A stretch of 64,000 bases of DNA, from NCBI RefSeq assembly GCF_051020975.1, contig NC_135041.1, forward strand, positions 7,514,256 through 7,578,255, in the 5' to 3' direction. The notes beneath the pieces were generated by a model, which searched no databases, was not told the DNA's origin, and was given only the letters and a program-made list of their open reading frames with translations. Shown in pieces: positions 36,701 to 50,650 of the stretch. The position numbers and the translations under genes were made by a program. Numbering within the stretch: position 1 is the stretch's first letter; every line of letters starts with the position of its first letter. The stretch is from Osmia lignaria lignaria (Eukaryota; Arthropoda; Insecta; Hymenoptera; Megachilidae).

Positions 36701-39133
36701 GAATTTCTCTTTCAACAGCAACATCAAATACTTTATTACTTTACACTTTATCTTTTGTTTCGCTTTCTTACTGCACGTTTATAGTTCCTTTATTAAGATG
36801 AATTCAATTTTCCTTTTAGTATTCTACATCTGAGCTACCCTTGCAACAATGAGCAATTCTACTAGCATTATACTTCTTTGACTCAATTGTTCGACTGTAC
36901 CAAGTTTGAAGACCTGGACACCGGCGACCCTATAGCACTCGATGTATTAATAAACGCGTTGGATATTTTATTAGCGCAACAAAGTTCCACCTTTTGTGTA
37001 CATTTCCTTTGTCCTTTGTTGGAATTCGTGGAAACTTTAAACAATTGAAGGCAGCGTTTAATAGGTTGTGTGACCCACTGCACGGAACGTATCGCGTTCC
37101 GGTAATCCTATTGACGGGTTACGAGAAAAGGCTGGAACTCATTTCGCGTTCTGTTTCTAGCGCAGCCAGCAACGAAGCATTGACATCTTGTTAGCGAACA
37201 GCCCCGCGGGCCTTGCAACTGCGACAAAACCTCGTCGATTATTCACACGTTGCAACGTCCAATTTGCATCGAAACGGATACGGGGTTTCAAGGGATAAAA
37301 AACAATTCGAAAAATTTGTCTTTCTCTCTCGTTCGTATTACGTTTCCTTTTCAGAGCTCTGCCTGGTCAACAAGGAACAAGGTTATTATATAATTGTTCC
37401 AAATTGCCAAGTAGCAAACAGGAAACGTGGAAAACAAAGTTTAAGGTACATTTATTGTGCTGAGATTTGCAATTCCCTTGATGCATTAACATTTCGAAAA
37501 AGAATTGCTCGTTAATCTTATTGCCTGGCGAGACTTAACGATACCCGTGGCAGCCACTTCGTTATGAAAGGCAGCATCACGAATTTCTTGAACGTCTTTT
37601 GAGAGCTGAAAACGCGCGCGCGTCATATTTACGACAGAAAAAATTACTCTTTGCGGGAAATAGGATACGTAAATAGCTTTATACTCGGTGCAGCGGAGAA
37701 GTCTAAAGTGCCGTGGAAAAGTCTTGCTTTGCGTAACCGGTTCAACGAGATACCGTCAAGTATCTCCCATCGGTGAATCGCTATTTATTTTAAAGCGCAT
37801 TTCACGATGATTACGTATTTCGCGACGACCGAGTTGCGATTTAAACATTGAAACATTCTTTCTTCTTTTTTCATCGTTTCCTTTTAATTCAATCATATAT
37901 CTCTGACGCCACGATAGTTAATTCGTGATTAAATTCACAATTAAATTATAGTATTTCGCTTAAAAATCGCTAGAATTTAATTATGAATTTAATAATGTTT
38001 AGATACATAAATGTATATGAAAATTTGTAATAAAATATTTAAATTACAACCTATTCTATCGTACGGCCAATAAATTTCAGTTGCGTAAAAGCTCTCGTCT
38101 TACAAGAAGCTCGTTACAAAACCTCTCAAATTGCAACACGGTTCATTTGTTGCAGCACATTCTACATAAACAGCAAGCTACGAAAGCTGAGACTGACGAG
38201 ATAACATTTAAGAATCACGTTTGCCGTATTCCAGCGAAAATTTAGCCCGCAGAAAGTACGCTTTTTTTCTTTTACCACGGATCTTTCAAACGAGGCGTGG
38301 AAAGCAGCAACGCCATAAACCTCCGGAGACCGTGCCAGATATAATTGCGTATCCTTTCGTATATGAAATATCACGTTACCATCTTCTCGACAAAAGAAAA
38401 TTACGAGTAACTGAAACAACAAGAGAGATCCTTCCTTCCGTTAAACTCGTCTCGAACCCTTCACTCTCGTGTCATCCGTGTGATAATGGACTTCTCGAAA
38501 CTTTTGTTATCTTTCGCACGGCCGAGACAACCGGCCAACGAAGAATGCAACGGAATCAGTAACAAAAAATACAACGAAACAGAGAGAGAGAGAGTGAGAG
38601 AAAGTATGAAAAAAAGAACACGCACGGAAAATATTCGTGCTAGAAACACGGGCAGTACTCTTTGCAATGCAGCTGTTTGCGTGTGCGTAAAATGGAACAA
38701 GAGGCTGAACGGACGTAATGTATGGCCGCGTGGTTTTTACGCGTCTGCGAATGAATCAGTAAAGGCATTTTTCGGAACGCGAAGTGACGATAAATTATAT
38801 ACGCCACGACGACGACGTGTGCAGTTACCGCGCCAGATATGCCAGCGATAAATTCGATAGATAATCGTTTGGTATACTGGCGTCGGACGGACGAAGAATT
38901 ACTGTGTTCTTTCGTACACCGTTGTTTTCATCGATTACAACCTCCAGACCTCCATGATTAGTGTCATTTGACGTTGAATGAAATTAGATTTCATCGCGAT
39001 CAACGATAACAGCCTGTCGTTTAAACGTCGTGAAACGTTTGTCCCCGTCCGATGGATTGAACAGTAGTTCAGGTAAATGCTAAGTCATACACGTTTGTTT
39101 AACTTATTAATGGAATTAAGGGATAATCTAAGT
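33721..39133. other. gene-free stretch
   Basis: No gene is supported. The start of this stretch has a pyrimidine run (CCCCCTCCCTCCGTCCCC near 33,750). The rest alternates AT-rich sequence and CpG-rich patches, for example 34,260-34,760, with one (AG)n tract at 38,581. The 120-123-codon frames near 35.8 and 38.5 kb have no recognised features. Confidence 0.55.
38581..38600 (+). repeat. (AG)n microsatellite
   Basis: Seven perfect AG units followed by TGAGAG and AAAG. A simple dinucleotide repeat. Confidence 0.8.
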
Positions 39134-39348
39134 GGAACGTGCAAAACGTTTGCGAAGTAATAATTAAATTAAAAAATAGAGGTTCGAAGAAATGATTCGA
39201 AATATAATATTAACTAGTAATTTAGGTAGAAGCAACGAACGTAGGAGGTGACGCGATTGAATTTTTAATTAAGCCACCACGGAACGTGTGAGTTGCAGAA
39301 CGTTTGCAAAGTAATAATTGAATAAAAAAGTAAAGTTTCGAAGAATTT
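39134..39348 (+). repeat. imperfect ~150-bp-spaced tandem duplication
   Basis: A block of about 60 bases occurs at 39,134-39,194 and again at 39,281-39,348. Both contain GGAACGTG, then AACGTTTGC(G/A)AAGTAATAATT, an A-rich segment, and GTTTCGAAGAA-like sequence. The offset grows from 147 to 154 bp because of a small insertion in the second copy. Sequence after each block (TTAACTAG / ATAACCAG) is also similar, suggesting a whole ~150-bp unit was duplicated and diverged. Confidence 0.6.
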
Positions 39349-40346
39349 AATAACCAGTTGTTTAAGCTATGAGCGTTAATGAAAAGCCAGCGAAACACTC
39401 GTCGATCTTCTGTGCCCCGTTTGTAACTTAAAGTCGACTGTGCTTTGATCGAAGACGAGGCGAAGTAGTGCAAGTCAGTAATAACGCGGTCCTCGATCAT
39501 CGTAGTGGTAATACCTTGTAATGAGCCGTCCATCGCCCCAGTCACCGATGAGTCTATAAATTTAATTTCGTAAAATAAAGAAAATGAAATTAAATTAATA
39601 TTTAGTGCATTTCATAAATCGTATATTTTAGCGGGCATGGTTATTTTTATTGTAGCAGAAAACGGGTCAATGCAAGTCATGAAATTCTAGTATGCAAAAT
39701 TGTTTAGTAAATTAATGCAACGAAATGGAATGAAAGTACCGATAGCATCTGCAAACCTTTCAACTCTCTGTTATAATCAAGGGATATTGGCTTCATAAAG
39801 CTTTCAGGCACTGGTTGTTCGATTTAAAAAGAGGAAAAAGTCAGCTACAATTTCGCTTAACAATTTTGTTTCAATAATACATAGTGCGCACACGTGTTCT
39901 AATTCAAAGATAGTTAACAATTTTCAAACACATGGGTATAGAAAATTTTGTCGATAGAACTGTGCGTAGTTCGCTCGTAAAAGGATCGAAAATTGACTGA
40001 AAGGAAAACGTATAAAATATTCATCTGTTAATTTTGTTGATTACCAGTTGGTACAGTAATTTTCGGAATGGAAGTATAGCAACTGAATTACGTCTCGTAG
40101 TTTGAAAGCGCAAGCTTTCGTAGGGGTGATGAGTTCGCGTCCACTAACCTAGTTTGAAGTTAAGTGATGGAGCTAGATTAGGCTCAATAAATTATACTTG
40201 CTCAGCTCTAAACTTCTCCAATCTTCTCAATCGATGTCCAAAATTGTACTCAATTTAAAAACTCTATAGAATGCTTTAAAAAACTGTACAATTATCATTT
40301 CCATTGTCAAAGTTTATCACTTCATATATACATATCTTTGTTACAG

Positions 40347-40382
40347 GACGATCGCAGACTTGTCCAGCGTTAAAAGCAGCAG
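40347..40382 (+). other. candidate 36-nt microexon
   Basis: The plus strand reads TATCTTTGTTACAG, then 36 bases, then CAG|GTGAGTTG: a good acceptor and a near-consensus donor. The segment length is a multiple of three. Two of its three frames are open, giving TIADLSSVKSS or RSQTCPALKAA. Microexons of this size are typical of neuronal genes in animals, but there is no partner exon in view and both signals can arise by chance. Confidence 0.22.
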
Positions 40383-43300
40383 GTGAGTTGAAGGAATTTA
40401 ATAAATAATCGTAAAATTTAAATTTTTCATAACCTTTAGATACGTTTCCTGTAAAAATTGATATTTTCCAGTATTGGACTTTTCTAGAGGAAGCAATTTC
40501 TTGTTTAACTCTTTGCTGTATCAATATTGTGTCAGAAAACTCGGCACGCTATAAATATTTTTATAAATTTCATTTTATTATCGCAAATACCAGCGTTTAT
40601 TTTTCACCTAGCGGAAACGAGCAGTACGATTGGTCTTCGCTTTGCTCGTTCGTCCGTTTCTGAACTTAACAAAAATCGCGATGGACGGGACAACATGTTT
40701 TTCACCGTCGATCGGAAAGCTGACGGTCATTCTAGCGGAAAATCGAATATCGCTGATATCACCGCCGATACAGCTATCAACGTTCAACGATCAAAGCACT
40801 TAGGTTACGCTAGCCGTGAAAAATCCCGGGAATTGGAACACGGAAGTCGTTTCATTCATGAAAATACCATTAATGCTTCGTGCTAACGTTTTCCTGTAAC
40901 ATCTGGAATAACAGGGGGAAAAGGTTATTAAAAAGAAATCGAATGAAATTCTAATTCAACAATGAAAGGGTTGAAACGAGAGACAGCTTTTCTTGCACCG
41001 TTCACACCATGTTCATTCGAAAGGTATTTGAATCATCTGGTTCTTGCATCATGAAACGAGTTTTCACACATAGATATACGTTGTAATCGGGGAGAATACT
41101 CGTGGAAAGCAGAGTACACGGGAGGAACACGGGCTCTAATACCGCGAGTATACCGGTGAAGCATCTTTGAAAGCTACACCAGCTTTCGACTGGTAGGACG
41201 CGTTTACACCGGTGCGACATTTTGTTGCGGAACCTACTCGAAAGCCTCGAAGAGGGTCGATTCTAATGGGACAACGTGCGCGTACTCAAGTTTCCAACGC
41301 GTATAATCTACGCCTGTTTCGGCGCAAATAAACGCGTGTTCCTGTGCCGGCTGCTCTTGTTTTCGGGAGAATGCGGGTAGAAACGTGGAAACCATACGCT
41401 TTGGATAGTTACGGTACCTAGATACATGCAAAGCATTTTAACATAAATATATCCCTTGAACTACGATATACGAAACAGTAATCAAGAATTAATAGTCACC
41501 TGAGAATTTTGTTGTGGTCTAAAAATGCAGGTACCTTTAAAGCTATTTTATCATTTGTTATTTTTAAATTCTTGTTAATTTTATGAAATTACTTGAATTT
41601 CTCCAAAAGACATTAACGCTTTATACAGCCCTGTTTCTGGGTTCTTTACAAAATACGAAATCTCTCAGTGTGTACGGATTAATTGTACGAAATCAACGAA
41701 CAGAACTCGCTCGGTAATTTAATATTAATACACCATCACCGACAGTTCACTAATCAGTGCTTCTGAACAAGAACTTCAAACGAAGCTCATCCGGTTCGCT
41801 TCACAGTCATAATTCCTGCGACGACGTTGGCAGAAGGCGTTTCGTCTTTTGCTCATCCTTACATCTCTGAGCACAGCTTCTATCGCATTTATTCGAGCAT
41901 GCAGACGAAACGCGTTCGAAAGGGTCGCAAGCCTTTGGCTGTTAGGTATAAGTGTCAACGTTATCCGCGTCTTGACGTTGCTCGAGAAGTTCTGTCCCTT
42001 CTTTTCGCCGTTTGCCCTCGCCTTTCGTTCGTTCGTCGTCCTTCCTTCCTTCCTTCCTTCCTTCCTTCTTCCTTCCTTCCTTCCTTCCTTCCTTCCTTCC
42101 TTCCTTCCACACGCAAGCCGCATCGCCCAAAGCTACGCTGCAGCTTACAGTTCTCGTTGTTTGTCTTCAGCCGTGAGCTTTTGTGTTTGCCCAAGCTGTG
42201 CCGTGTGCTCGTCCAGAGTCCGAGTCCAGCCAGCCGTGTTTCGTCGCGGCCAGTCCTCTATTTATTTAGTTTTTACTGCCGGTTTGCGGACTTGCCTGTG
42301 CACAGGCAAGATGCTTAATTACCATGAGCCCGCGCATCGCTGGACGTCTTTAAAAAACATTTCTTCTCAAGGAACAACTGCGCCAGAATTTTTGCTCACG
42401 GTTGGCTGGACGCCTTTATTCTCGCGTCTCGCGACACGAATTTTCCCGCGGTAAATCATATTTCCGGTGTTCTGCAAGAGCGACTCGGGGAACAAAGCGC
42501 GTCGATTTTAGGCGGCGAGGTTTTGTGCTTAGAACGTTTCAAAGAATTGGTTACGTTGATGGCATTTCCGTGCTAACTCGAAGATTTCAGTTCTTTGGTG
42601 ATGGAAATTTTTGTAAAATAATTAGAAACAAAAGCACAGAGTTAAGCTTACAATGGATGTTCCTTTTCATTTTTTTTTTGCTATTGAGTCGATGCTTTGT
42701 ATCTACTTGTTTTTTTATCCATTCTACTTGAAAACCTTTTTACATTTCGTTCAAGAGAACAGTCAACTTTTTGATACGCGAAACAACAGAAAATACGCGG
42801 ACGCGTTAAAAAGTCCGCAATAACAGCGGGGGTAGTTTTTGCAATTAGCGATATCAGCTGCGTAACCCGACGCGTTGTTTATGCGCGCCTTGCAACACCG
42901 CGCCGTCCTTCTATTTCTGGCATTTCGCCAAATTTCCACACCCCTTTCGCCTCTTCTTCTCTCTGTTTCGCTTTTACCTTTTTCCCCTCTGCCAGTGTAT
43001 ATCGACGCCCATGGCCAGCCGCGTTATCAAACGATTTATATCGGTGTTTTGCAAAATTTGTGGAGCCACGGCTTGCGAGTGGCGTAGGCCCCGACTGGCA
43101 GCCAGTGCACTAAACGTTACCGTGGAAAACGGATAACGCAACCAGGGGGATGGGATCGGATCGTGAAAACTGGCCACTGCATCGCAGCACAGGCCGAAAG
43201 GTATCAGGACGGCGTATTATCGCGTTTTTAATCTAAACCCTTTGCCACGCTTCGAGGGATACCACCCTCTTACCCCTGTCTCCCACCAATTCACCAATAG

Positions 43301-46300
43301 ACAATTATTCTGTAACACGTAAAAAGATGACTGCTTTGATATCGTGTGATGTGAACGTAACAAGATAACGCAGGAAATATTTGTATTACAATTTTAAAAC
43401 GGAAAATTACTTTAGGATGTCAAATGTTATTTATTTTACTACCTAATACATATTAGGTATTGCCTATCTATGCTGTTGAAACATATTTCTGTGCACTTTA
43501 ATTGTAATTTCGCAAAGCTATAATAGATTTTGTGTTATCTACAATGTTATGTAGGAGAGGGGAGAAAAAGGCGTTTCATCTCGGGATCGTTTGTCAGACT
43601 CGTCAGTGGGGCTGAGAACAGACGATCCCTGCCCCAGACACACTACTATTCGGAACTCCTGTATATTCGAACTGTATGCCGGGCGACCGCCAGCGAGAAC
43701 ACTGATCACCGATCATTTCGCCGCCACCTAGCGGTCCCCGGCCCGAACCATAGACGTCCAGGGAGACGAAACCCTCTCCCCCTCGATTAAACGCCTACTT
43801 TAACCCCGCTGTTACTTCTGTCCCCGATCTCCTCTACCCTAAAGCGAAGCAGAATCATCTAACGAAAATCTAAAGTATCAGCCCAGCTAGACAACGTTCC
43901 AGCGGATAAAGAAAGACTCGGTTCATTGAACGAAGCAAGTTCTTTCGTTGGTTAATCGTAACACTCGGCGAGGTCTTAGTCCGAGACGATTGCATAAAGG
44001 TGCAGCTGGGTTCGAGGATTCTTCGGGGAATTCTGGCTAGCTGGCACCGAAGCAACGAACAAAGAACGGAATAAGCTGAAATAATTGGCAATTAGAAAAC
44101 CGTGCGGGATATTAACATTATCTAGACGAGTTAACGGTGCAACGCCAGCTTCGAACGACGAGGCTTTCTTTTGTGCCGAATCTTTTCCAGCTTTCTGACC
44201 GCGAGAAATCCTGGTCCACGACAGTTACCGTGTACGTTCTCTCCTGATAACCGGTGAAACTGTGCCGAGATAAAGGATATCGACCGGAGAAGCCCGCTCC
44301 CTTTGAACAATTATCGTTTCAACTTCAAGATTCCTACTCGGACGGTTTCAACGACGCTGCGGGGTCTCGGCGGACCCGTCAGATTTTCGCGTCGATTACA
44401 GGTTTGGGAACGCGGAACGGATATTAACCCATTCGCTGTGAGAGATTCCGAAGAAAAATCAGTGTTATAACTTTTAACCCGACAATCACAGGAATTTATC
44501 TCGGAAATTAATTAGAAGCCTACAGGAGACAAAAGGATCTATCTCGTCTATCTCGTTATCCCTTCATTAAATCATAATGTATTTATTAAATTCGTCTCGA
44601 TTGAAGTTCGATAAATATTCGAGCACCGCTACAGACAAAAGGGCAAATGATGGAACGACGAAAAGTTCGTTATAATCGCAATTGAACGCGAGTAATCGTC
44701 CAGGTTCGAGCGGATTAATAAAAAAAAAATACTTCCGTCGCGATGCTTCCTTTCCGCTTCGACGATGATTTTATCTTTGGTCGGACGTTTAATAATGCAT
44801 AAGGGGGCGGGAGTGTTTGTCGATGGTCACACTTCCAGCCACTCTGGTCACCCTTCGATCGGAGAAGAGCACGTTCGTATTAATTAGGTGATGGGTAATG
44901 GGAATTAAATCGACGCGTTTTGAGAAAACGTGGTATGGGGCTGGAGGAATTATAAGAGACCGAAGACGAGCTTCCCTTAATGATTTCATCGTCGAATTGA
45001 TGCACGCTCGCGATCTTAGGTCCCTTCGACGTGCTGGGTCAATATTTAAGGGATCGAAGATTCAACAAGGAAATTAGAATTAATATGGAAGAATCCTTTC
45101 GATTCATACCGGCGATTCGACGAGTCGGTTTAATTCAGGTAAATGGAAACGGATGTTTTTAAACTGCCGGTGTTTTGACAGTGGTGTAATCTTCTAAGAG
45201 GTGATTCAGAGAAACAATTTTCAAAGTATCTATCTTTTATGAAGAAATTCTGGGAGATTATTCGTTGCTTTTTTTAGTAAAAATTTCGTTCTATGATCTT
45301 TGAAATTACCTTCACAAAGGTTTCCTACAATTGTCCCGTGTACTTTATCGATCTCCTGGTTTTAGCGTTTTCTAAATGCAACGAGAACCAGCAGGTCTGC
45401 GTGTAAAATTAGGGTCAACATCGGCATGCCAGGCGAATAGAATGCGGTATTTGCGAGATTCTTAAAATTACTGGTGACATTCATAGACGTGCAACGAGAG
45501 TTCCATCTATAATCTCACTCGCAATATTCCTTCAATTTAATATTGTCCCAATTTTTGTCTATTCTTCATTATCCTGAATAATTAATTTATAGAAGAGATG
45601 TTATCAAGTTTAGGAAATCAAATAAAACAGTAAGTTTTTGTTACTCGCAGTCGTTTACTGGATTTTCCACGTGGACGAGAAACAAGGATGCGCCACGATT
45701 TATTATCTGGTCGTTCGCGAATGAATCGCAAGTTTTTTCGTAAGGCCCTGCCGGGAACAAAGCTTCCCTGATCGGAAAGACAATGGAATTAATGGGCGAC
45801 GAGAAGCGGCTGGCAGAGAATTTTTCCGTCCACGATGTCCTGCCTCGACTCACCGTAAAATAACTCCCCTACGTTGGACGGATATCGATAGAACGAGAAA
45901 ATAGACTCGGTTAGAACGAGGAGAAAAAGGGATGGAGACCGTTGGTACCGTGAAACCTTCACCCAGAATTCCAACGTCGAACGTGTTCAAACGTTATCGG
46001 AGGGTGGTCATCGTCGTACGTCGTTGGAATACAGACTATTACGTCGATTCTTGGGTCAGATTTATACTGCGCTCGCTTAAAACGCTATTTCCAATGGATC
46101 TTTCAAACGTATGAAACAAGGATAATCGGCGAATGCATAAATTTATAATTGAGAGATCTCATGACTGGCTGAGATCATTTTTCAAGCGTTATCAAGTTAC
46201 TCAGTTTGAAATTATCTATCATTCTGTATAATAAACAGCTTCCTAATGGTACCAATTTAAGCAAAATATCAGTTTGATTACTTTTGTGACAGGCTACGTG

Positions 46301-49300
46301 TATTCAAGATTGATGCGACGCAATATTGAAAATGTTCCTGGGTATATAGAACGCCTGACGATCACGAAGGGACATTGTCGAAGTCGAAGCCTGGGAACGA
46401 TTTGAGAGATAGTGGGTTTCTGAATTGCGAACAAGGACGGATTTGATGTAGGGTTCGAATGGAGTTGATCGTGGGATAGATCTCGCAAACGAGCGACTGC
46501 TTGTTTGGAAACACTGCGTTGTTTACGTGAATAGATTGAGAATAATTTCATTCGATGATAACTGAATAAATTGAACAATATTATCCCGTTACTGATACCT
46601 CGAAATTGTAACGAAATTCTAAGCTTCGATAATTTTCTTTCATTATTCTATAATTTGCTTGCTGTTATACAAAGGATATAAGGGTATAAGGGTTATATAC
46701 AAAATAAAAAGGGTTGGGAAAAGGGTTGCGAACTTATGATATAGAGTGTTCATAGAGAGTTAACGGCTGTTACTTAAACGATGGATTTTAGATGACTCTG
46801 TAATTAATAACGGAATGGATTCAGATTCAGGGATTGGACTGCCTAAGCAATTGGTCCTTCCTGTGCAATCCATTTAACAGAGAACCTTACCTCTTACTTA
46901 GTCTCTAGCTTCTCGACCGAATCAAAGTGAACTGAATATAGTTTCACCTGCATTTACATGATAAACGGTAATTCAGTTGTACTTAAACGATTTGCAACTT
47001 TACGTTCGTTAATAAAATCGTTAATGAAGAAACGGTGATGGATAATGTATTGAATCGATGAAATTATTGGGAGTGCTTAAAATATCGATAGCATGTGAAA
47101 ATGGTTAGTGAGCATCGATAATATAGAGAAAGAGAGATAGAGAGCTTTCGTTTTTTCTCATTTTCCCTCAATCAGAAGATTTTATGCGTTAAAATGAATC
47201 GCTAAGCGGAGGTCGAACGCGCGCAGTAAAATTTTATTCCTCGCTTCGTCGAAGATAAATTATTAAACGAGCATGCGAATACCGAACAAAATTACCTCAT
47301 TGATGAAAAAATCGCATCGTTAGCTGCAATGATTCTCATTTTCACCGCATAGGTGCATATAATTCAATTTCCCGCTGTATTAATGAAAATTACTGAAAAA
47401 TCATTTTCTCCTCTCTGGCCGTTCGATTCAATTTCGAAATTTTTTACGGATTACGATGCGGCATACGAAATTCTTGATTATTTGGGAGGAAGTGAAATTC
47501 CTTGGGAAAGCAATCGAATCTTTCTTTCCGTTGAAGAAAAGTTCGCTTCCGGATCGAGGCTCGACGAAAAGTTTATTGATGAAGGTAATGGAACTTTTAA
47601 AGTAGGTCGCTTCGAGTATATAAATAAATGTCACATAATATACTTGAAATGTTTCTATGGCATGGGCGAAACTTAAGTCCAATGTTCTGCTATATTTTAA
47701 AAAAAGATAGGAGAGCGCTGTTTCATTTCTTTTAATTCATTAAATCCATTTTTAAAGTAGTCTTACATTCTCGTCGCACGAATATTCTTCCCAATTAATT
47801 TGGAATAATCGATACTCCTTCAATTACAATCACAAACTAGTGTCGCCGAGCGTCGCGAACGTGCCTTACCCTTAACTTTCGTTTCACTAAAAATCACCCG
47901 TTCAAAGAACAGTGAGCAGACAGCCGTCGAAACTCGTTCCGACAGGTCGATGCAGCATTCGGGTCAGCGAAGATTGCTTTCAAACAACGTTGGAAAAACG
48001 ACCGGATCCACTGATAAGTACACGCTTCAGATGGTTCGGATGCATGGACGTTTAAATTCATTTTTACGATCGATCGTGTTAAACAAAAATTCTTTAAAAA
48101 TTCTAAATCGCATCGAAATTACTTATGCAGGATATCGAGTGGATCCCTAACGATCGACAAAGTGATGTTTGCTAGGACGAAAGGGTTAAGAGTGCGCGAA
48201 CGATTACAGCAGGCTAACGGTATTCGAGGATCGAGCGATCTCCGGTGCCGTTTAATCCTTTGGAACAACCGCAATCGGATTTCGCGGCAACGATTATGCC
48301 GTGTTCGGACCGCAAAGGCGCTTTGGCCCGAATGCATCCAGCCACGGAGAGTTTCGTCGACAAGTGGGACGAAGACACTTGAAGCATCGTTCACGGGCTG
48401 ACGAGCGAGGCACGTTAATGACGGTGTTTTGCCGGCAGCCGTGCGAGAATCCGTAGGACGCGTGTATAGCTGGACAAGAAGCGACTGCAGCGGCTGCGAG
48501 GATAATTATGCGGCAGTTTCCAATTACGAGTAACACTCGAACGAACCCCCTGGCAGGAAGCTGCTGCTACTGCTGTTCTCTGCGTTTCAGATACCAGCAT
48601 GGTATCCTTATGCTCTTTGTCGAAACAGAAGTTCTCTGATGAGAATCGACAAATCAACGGTCTAAGATTCTGCAGTTTATCGATCTGTCAGTATGTATGT
48701 TCGGAGTGGGTTGTTTCGACGATTGAATTAGTTTTGCTCGAGCTTTCGAACTAAGAAATTCAGATCGTCAGCAAGAATATGCAAAATACTTGGAAAATTG
48801 ATTGGATATTTCTAGAAATTCGTATATGACTGACATCGTGCACAAAATGTTAGGTTTCCTATTTCTGAAGCGAAGTTCACGATGGAAATTTCCAACATGT
48901 CGCAAATGTAATGTAATAATTTATCCTCGATGGTATCCTGTTTGATTCTGCATGAGCAATCCAAGTTCTTCGTGTTTCATTAAGCAAAGTGAAGTCAACT
49001 CAATGGCGATCAAATTGAACGGGCTCTCCCTTTAACAGACAGCGAAGTGCTTTCAAAGTCGCCGGATGCTCTTCTTCAATTGTCAGTCCAACGGAAGTAT
49101 ACTTTCATAGAGCAACCTTTCTGAAGAATTTCATGAAAATGAAAGGGATCGAACGAACGTCGTTGATTTTCCTGTACAGGCATCAACGAATGAATCTATG
49201 GATTGCGTTTCAGAAAGATTATATCCGTTTTCTTTCATATGAAAACGAAAGGGCTGCGAATTAAAATGTCGACTGCAATAATAAATTTTGAAAATGATCA

Positions 49301-50650
49301 GTATCGTTGGAATTTCTAAAGTTAGTGCATAATTATGCAAATTGAAAATTTTAATTTAAATTTCTATATAATGTGAGCTACTTGGAAGAAAGGATTGAGT
49401 ATGAAAAATGTAAAATGGAAGAAAAATCGAAGAAATTATGAAAAAGAAACACACCTCTCGGTTTTATAATATTTCTCCTGGGAGCTATAGATTCGCGTTA
49501 ATGCATTCACTACCATAGCTGCACTACAATATGAATTACTAACGGTATTAAACATTCACTTACTAATCTAAAACTTCAGTTTGCTATTTTGAAGCGCCGG
49601 TGAAACACTGCCGGTACTCATAATTTCTTTTCGCTTCCTTCTTTACAACCGCCAGAGCGGTGATCTTTTAAATTTAATATCATACCAGCGGAATTTAAAT
49701 ATCCTGCTCGCAAATATTCACTCGTGAAGTTTTACTGCTCGTCTCTTTTGTTTCTTACACGACGTAGCTTTAGGCCGTCCGCGTGGGTACATTGGGTCAA
49801 GTATCGCGTGATAGTAGGTGAAAACTAAGAACAGAAAGGGAAAAAAGAGGTGAAATCTTGCAGTCTTGAAAGCTCCAAGAAATTTAAAGGTACAATTTCG
49901 ATACTCTGGTGTAAAATTTCTCAAAAATTCGTTACAAAGAATAGAAAAATAATATTATTTTATATCATTTCTTCTGATACTTATCCTAATCTACACCGTT
50001 CAATTTCAACAATGTTACTGGAACAGATTCGAGTACAAATAAACTGTAATAATCCCAGTATCGACGAGTCTGGTTTCCCTAGGAGGTTCGAATAAAATCA
50101 ATTGTAAATGAAATCCGGCGAGGTGACTGTAAATCTGATCCCAGAGCCAACGTAACTTTATTCCACGTTTTATTTCGTCAACATGGCTTTGCAGCATCCG
50201 CCTCGCGTCCCATTTCCCACGAACTTTGTCCGCGAGCAAATTCTCTGCGTCAATTTCGATTTCCGCTTATTCCCGGCGTAACGACTACGGCCTTTCCCTT
50301 CTACCGACAACTTTCCACGTTGAAATTGTCTGTAACCGCGATCGAATTGCACCGTCCGCGTCCCCGAGAATTCGCCTGCTAGGGAAAAAGTCAGCTTCTG
50401 TTGGTGGCTCTTTAGTAACGGGCCAACGATCGATCGACCAGCCTTCTTCCTCGATTCTATTCATTTGTCGTCCTTCCTTCTTTCCCCTACTCGATGATGG
50501 ATCGTGTACTTTTCACTCGTTTCCTGGACGTTGCAACAGCTTTAACAAGAAAACAACCGTTTATCGCGACGTATAAAGGAGACTCTGCTTCGATTTGCTT
50601 GAGTATCCAGCAAGCTGGCAAAGCCGATCTAATCCCTGTGTCCTATGGGG
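40383..50650. other. gene-free stretch
   Basis: About 10 kb with no supportable gene. It contains the (TTCC)n at 42,040, a TTAACCCATTCGCTGTGAG word at 44,424 that looks like one end of a TTAA-type element without a matching partner, an A-run near 44,721, and CpG-rich patches around 43,600-44,420. The 201-codon frame at 41,849-42,454 is driven by the TTCC repeat and is not a gene. The 107-codon frame at 47,353-47,676 has no family match. Confidence 0.55.
42040..42108 (+). repeat. (TTCC)n microsatellite, interrupted once
   Basis: About 17 CTTC units with one slip (CTTCTTCC) near 42,065-42,071. Because the period is four, the repeat is open in several frames and creates Pro-Ser-Phe-Leu or Lys-Glu-Gly-Arg repeat peptides on both strands; those frames should not be annotated. 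Likely length-polymorphic. Confidence 0.9.

Noticed and set aside
41849..42454. 201-codon plus-strand frame with Leu-Pro-Ser-Phe repeats
   Set aside because: Repeats are the translation of the (TTCC)n microsatellite; flanks show no coding features, and several frames on both strands are open for the same reason.
46891..46947. 57-bp minus-strand segment between ATGCAG and GAG|GTAAGG
   Set aside because: The donor is good, but the acceptor lacks a pyrimidine tract and the frame stops inside the segment; typical of chance pairs in this window.
47353..47676. 107-codon plus-strand frame with protein-like appearance
   Set aside because: Composition is less biased than neighbours, but there is no family match, no good splice sites, and the opposite strand is also open for 84 codons.
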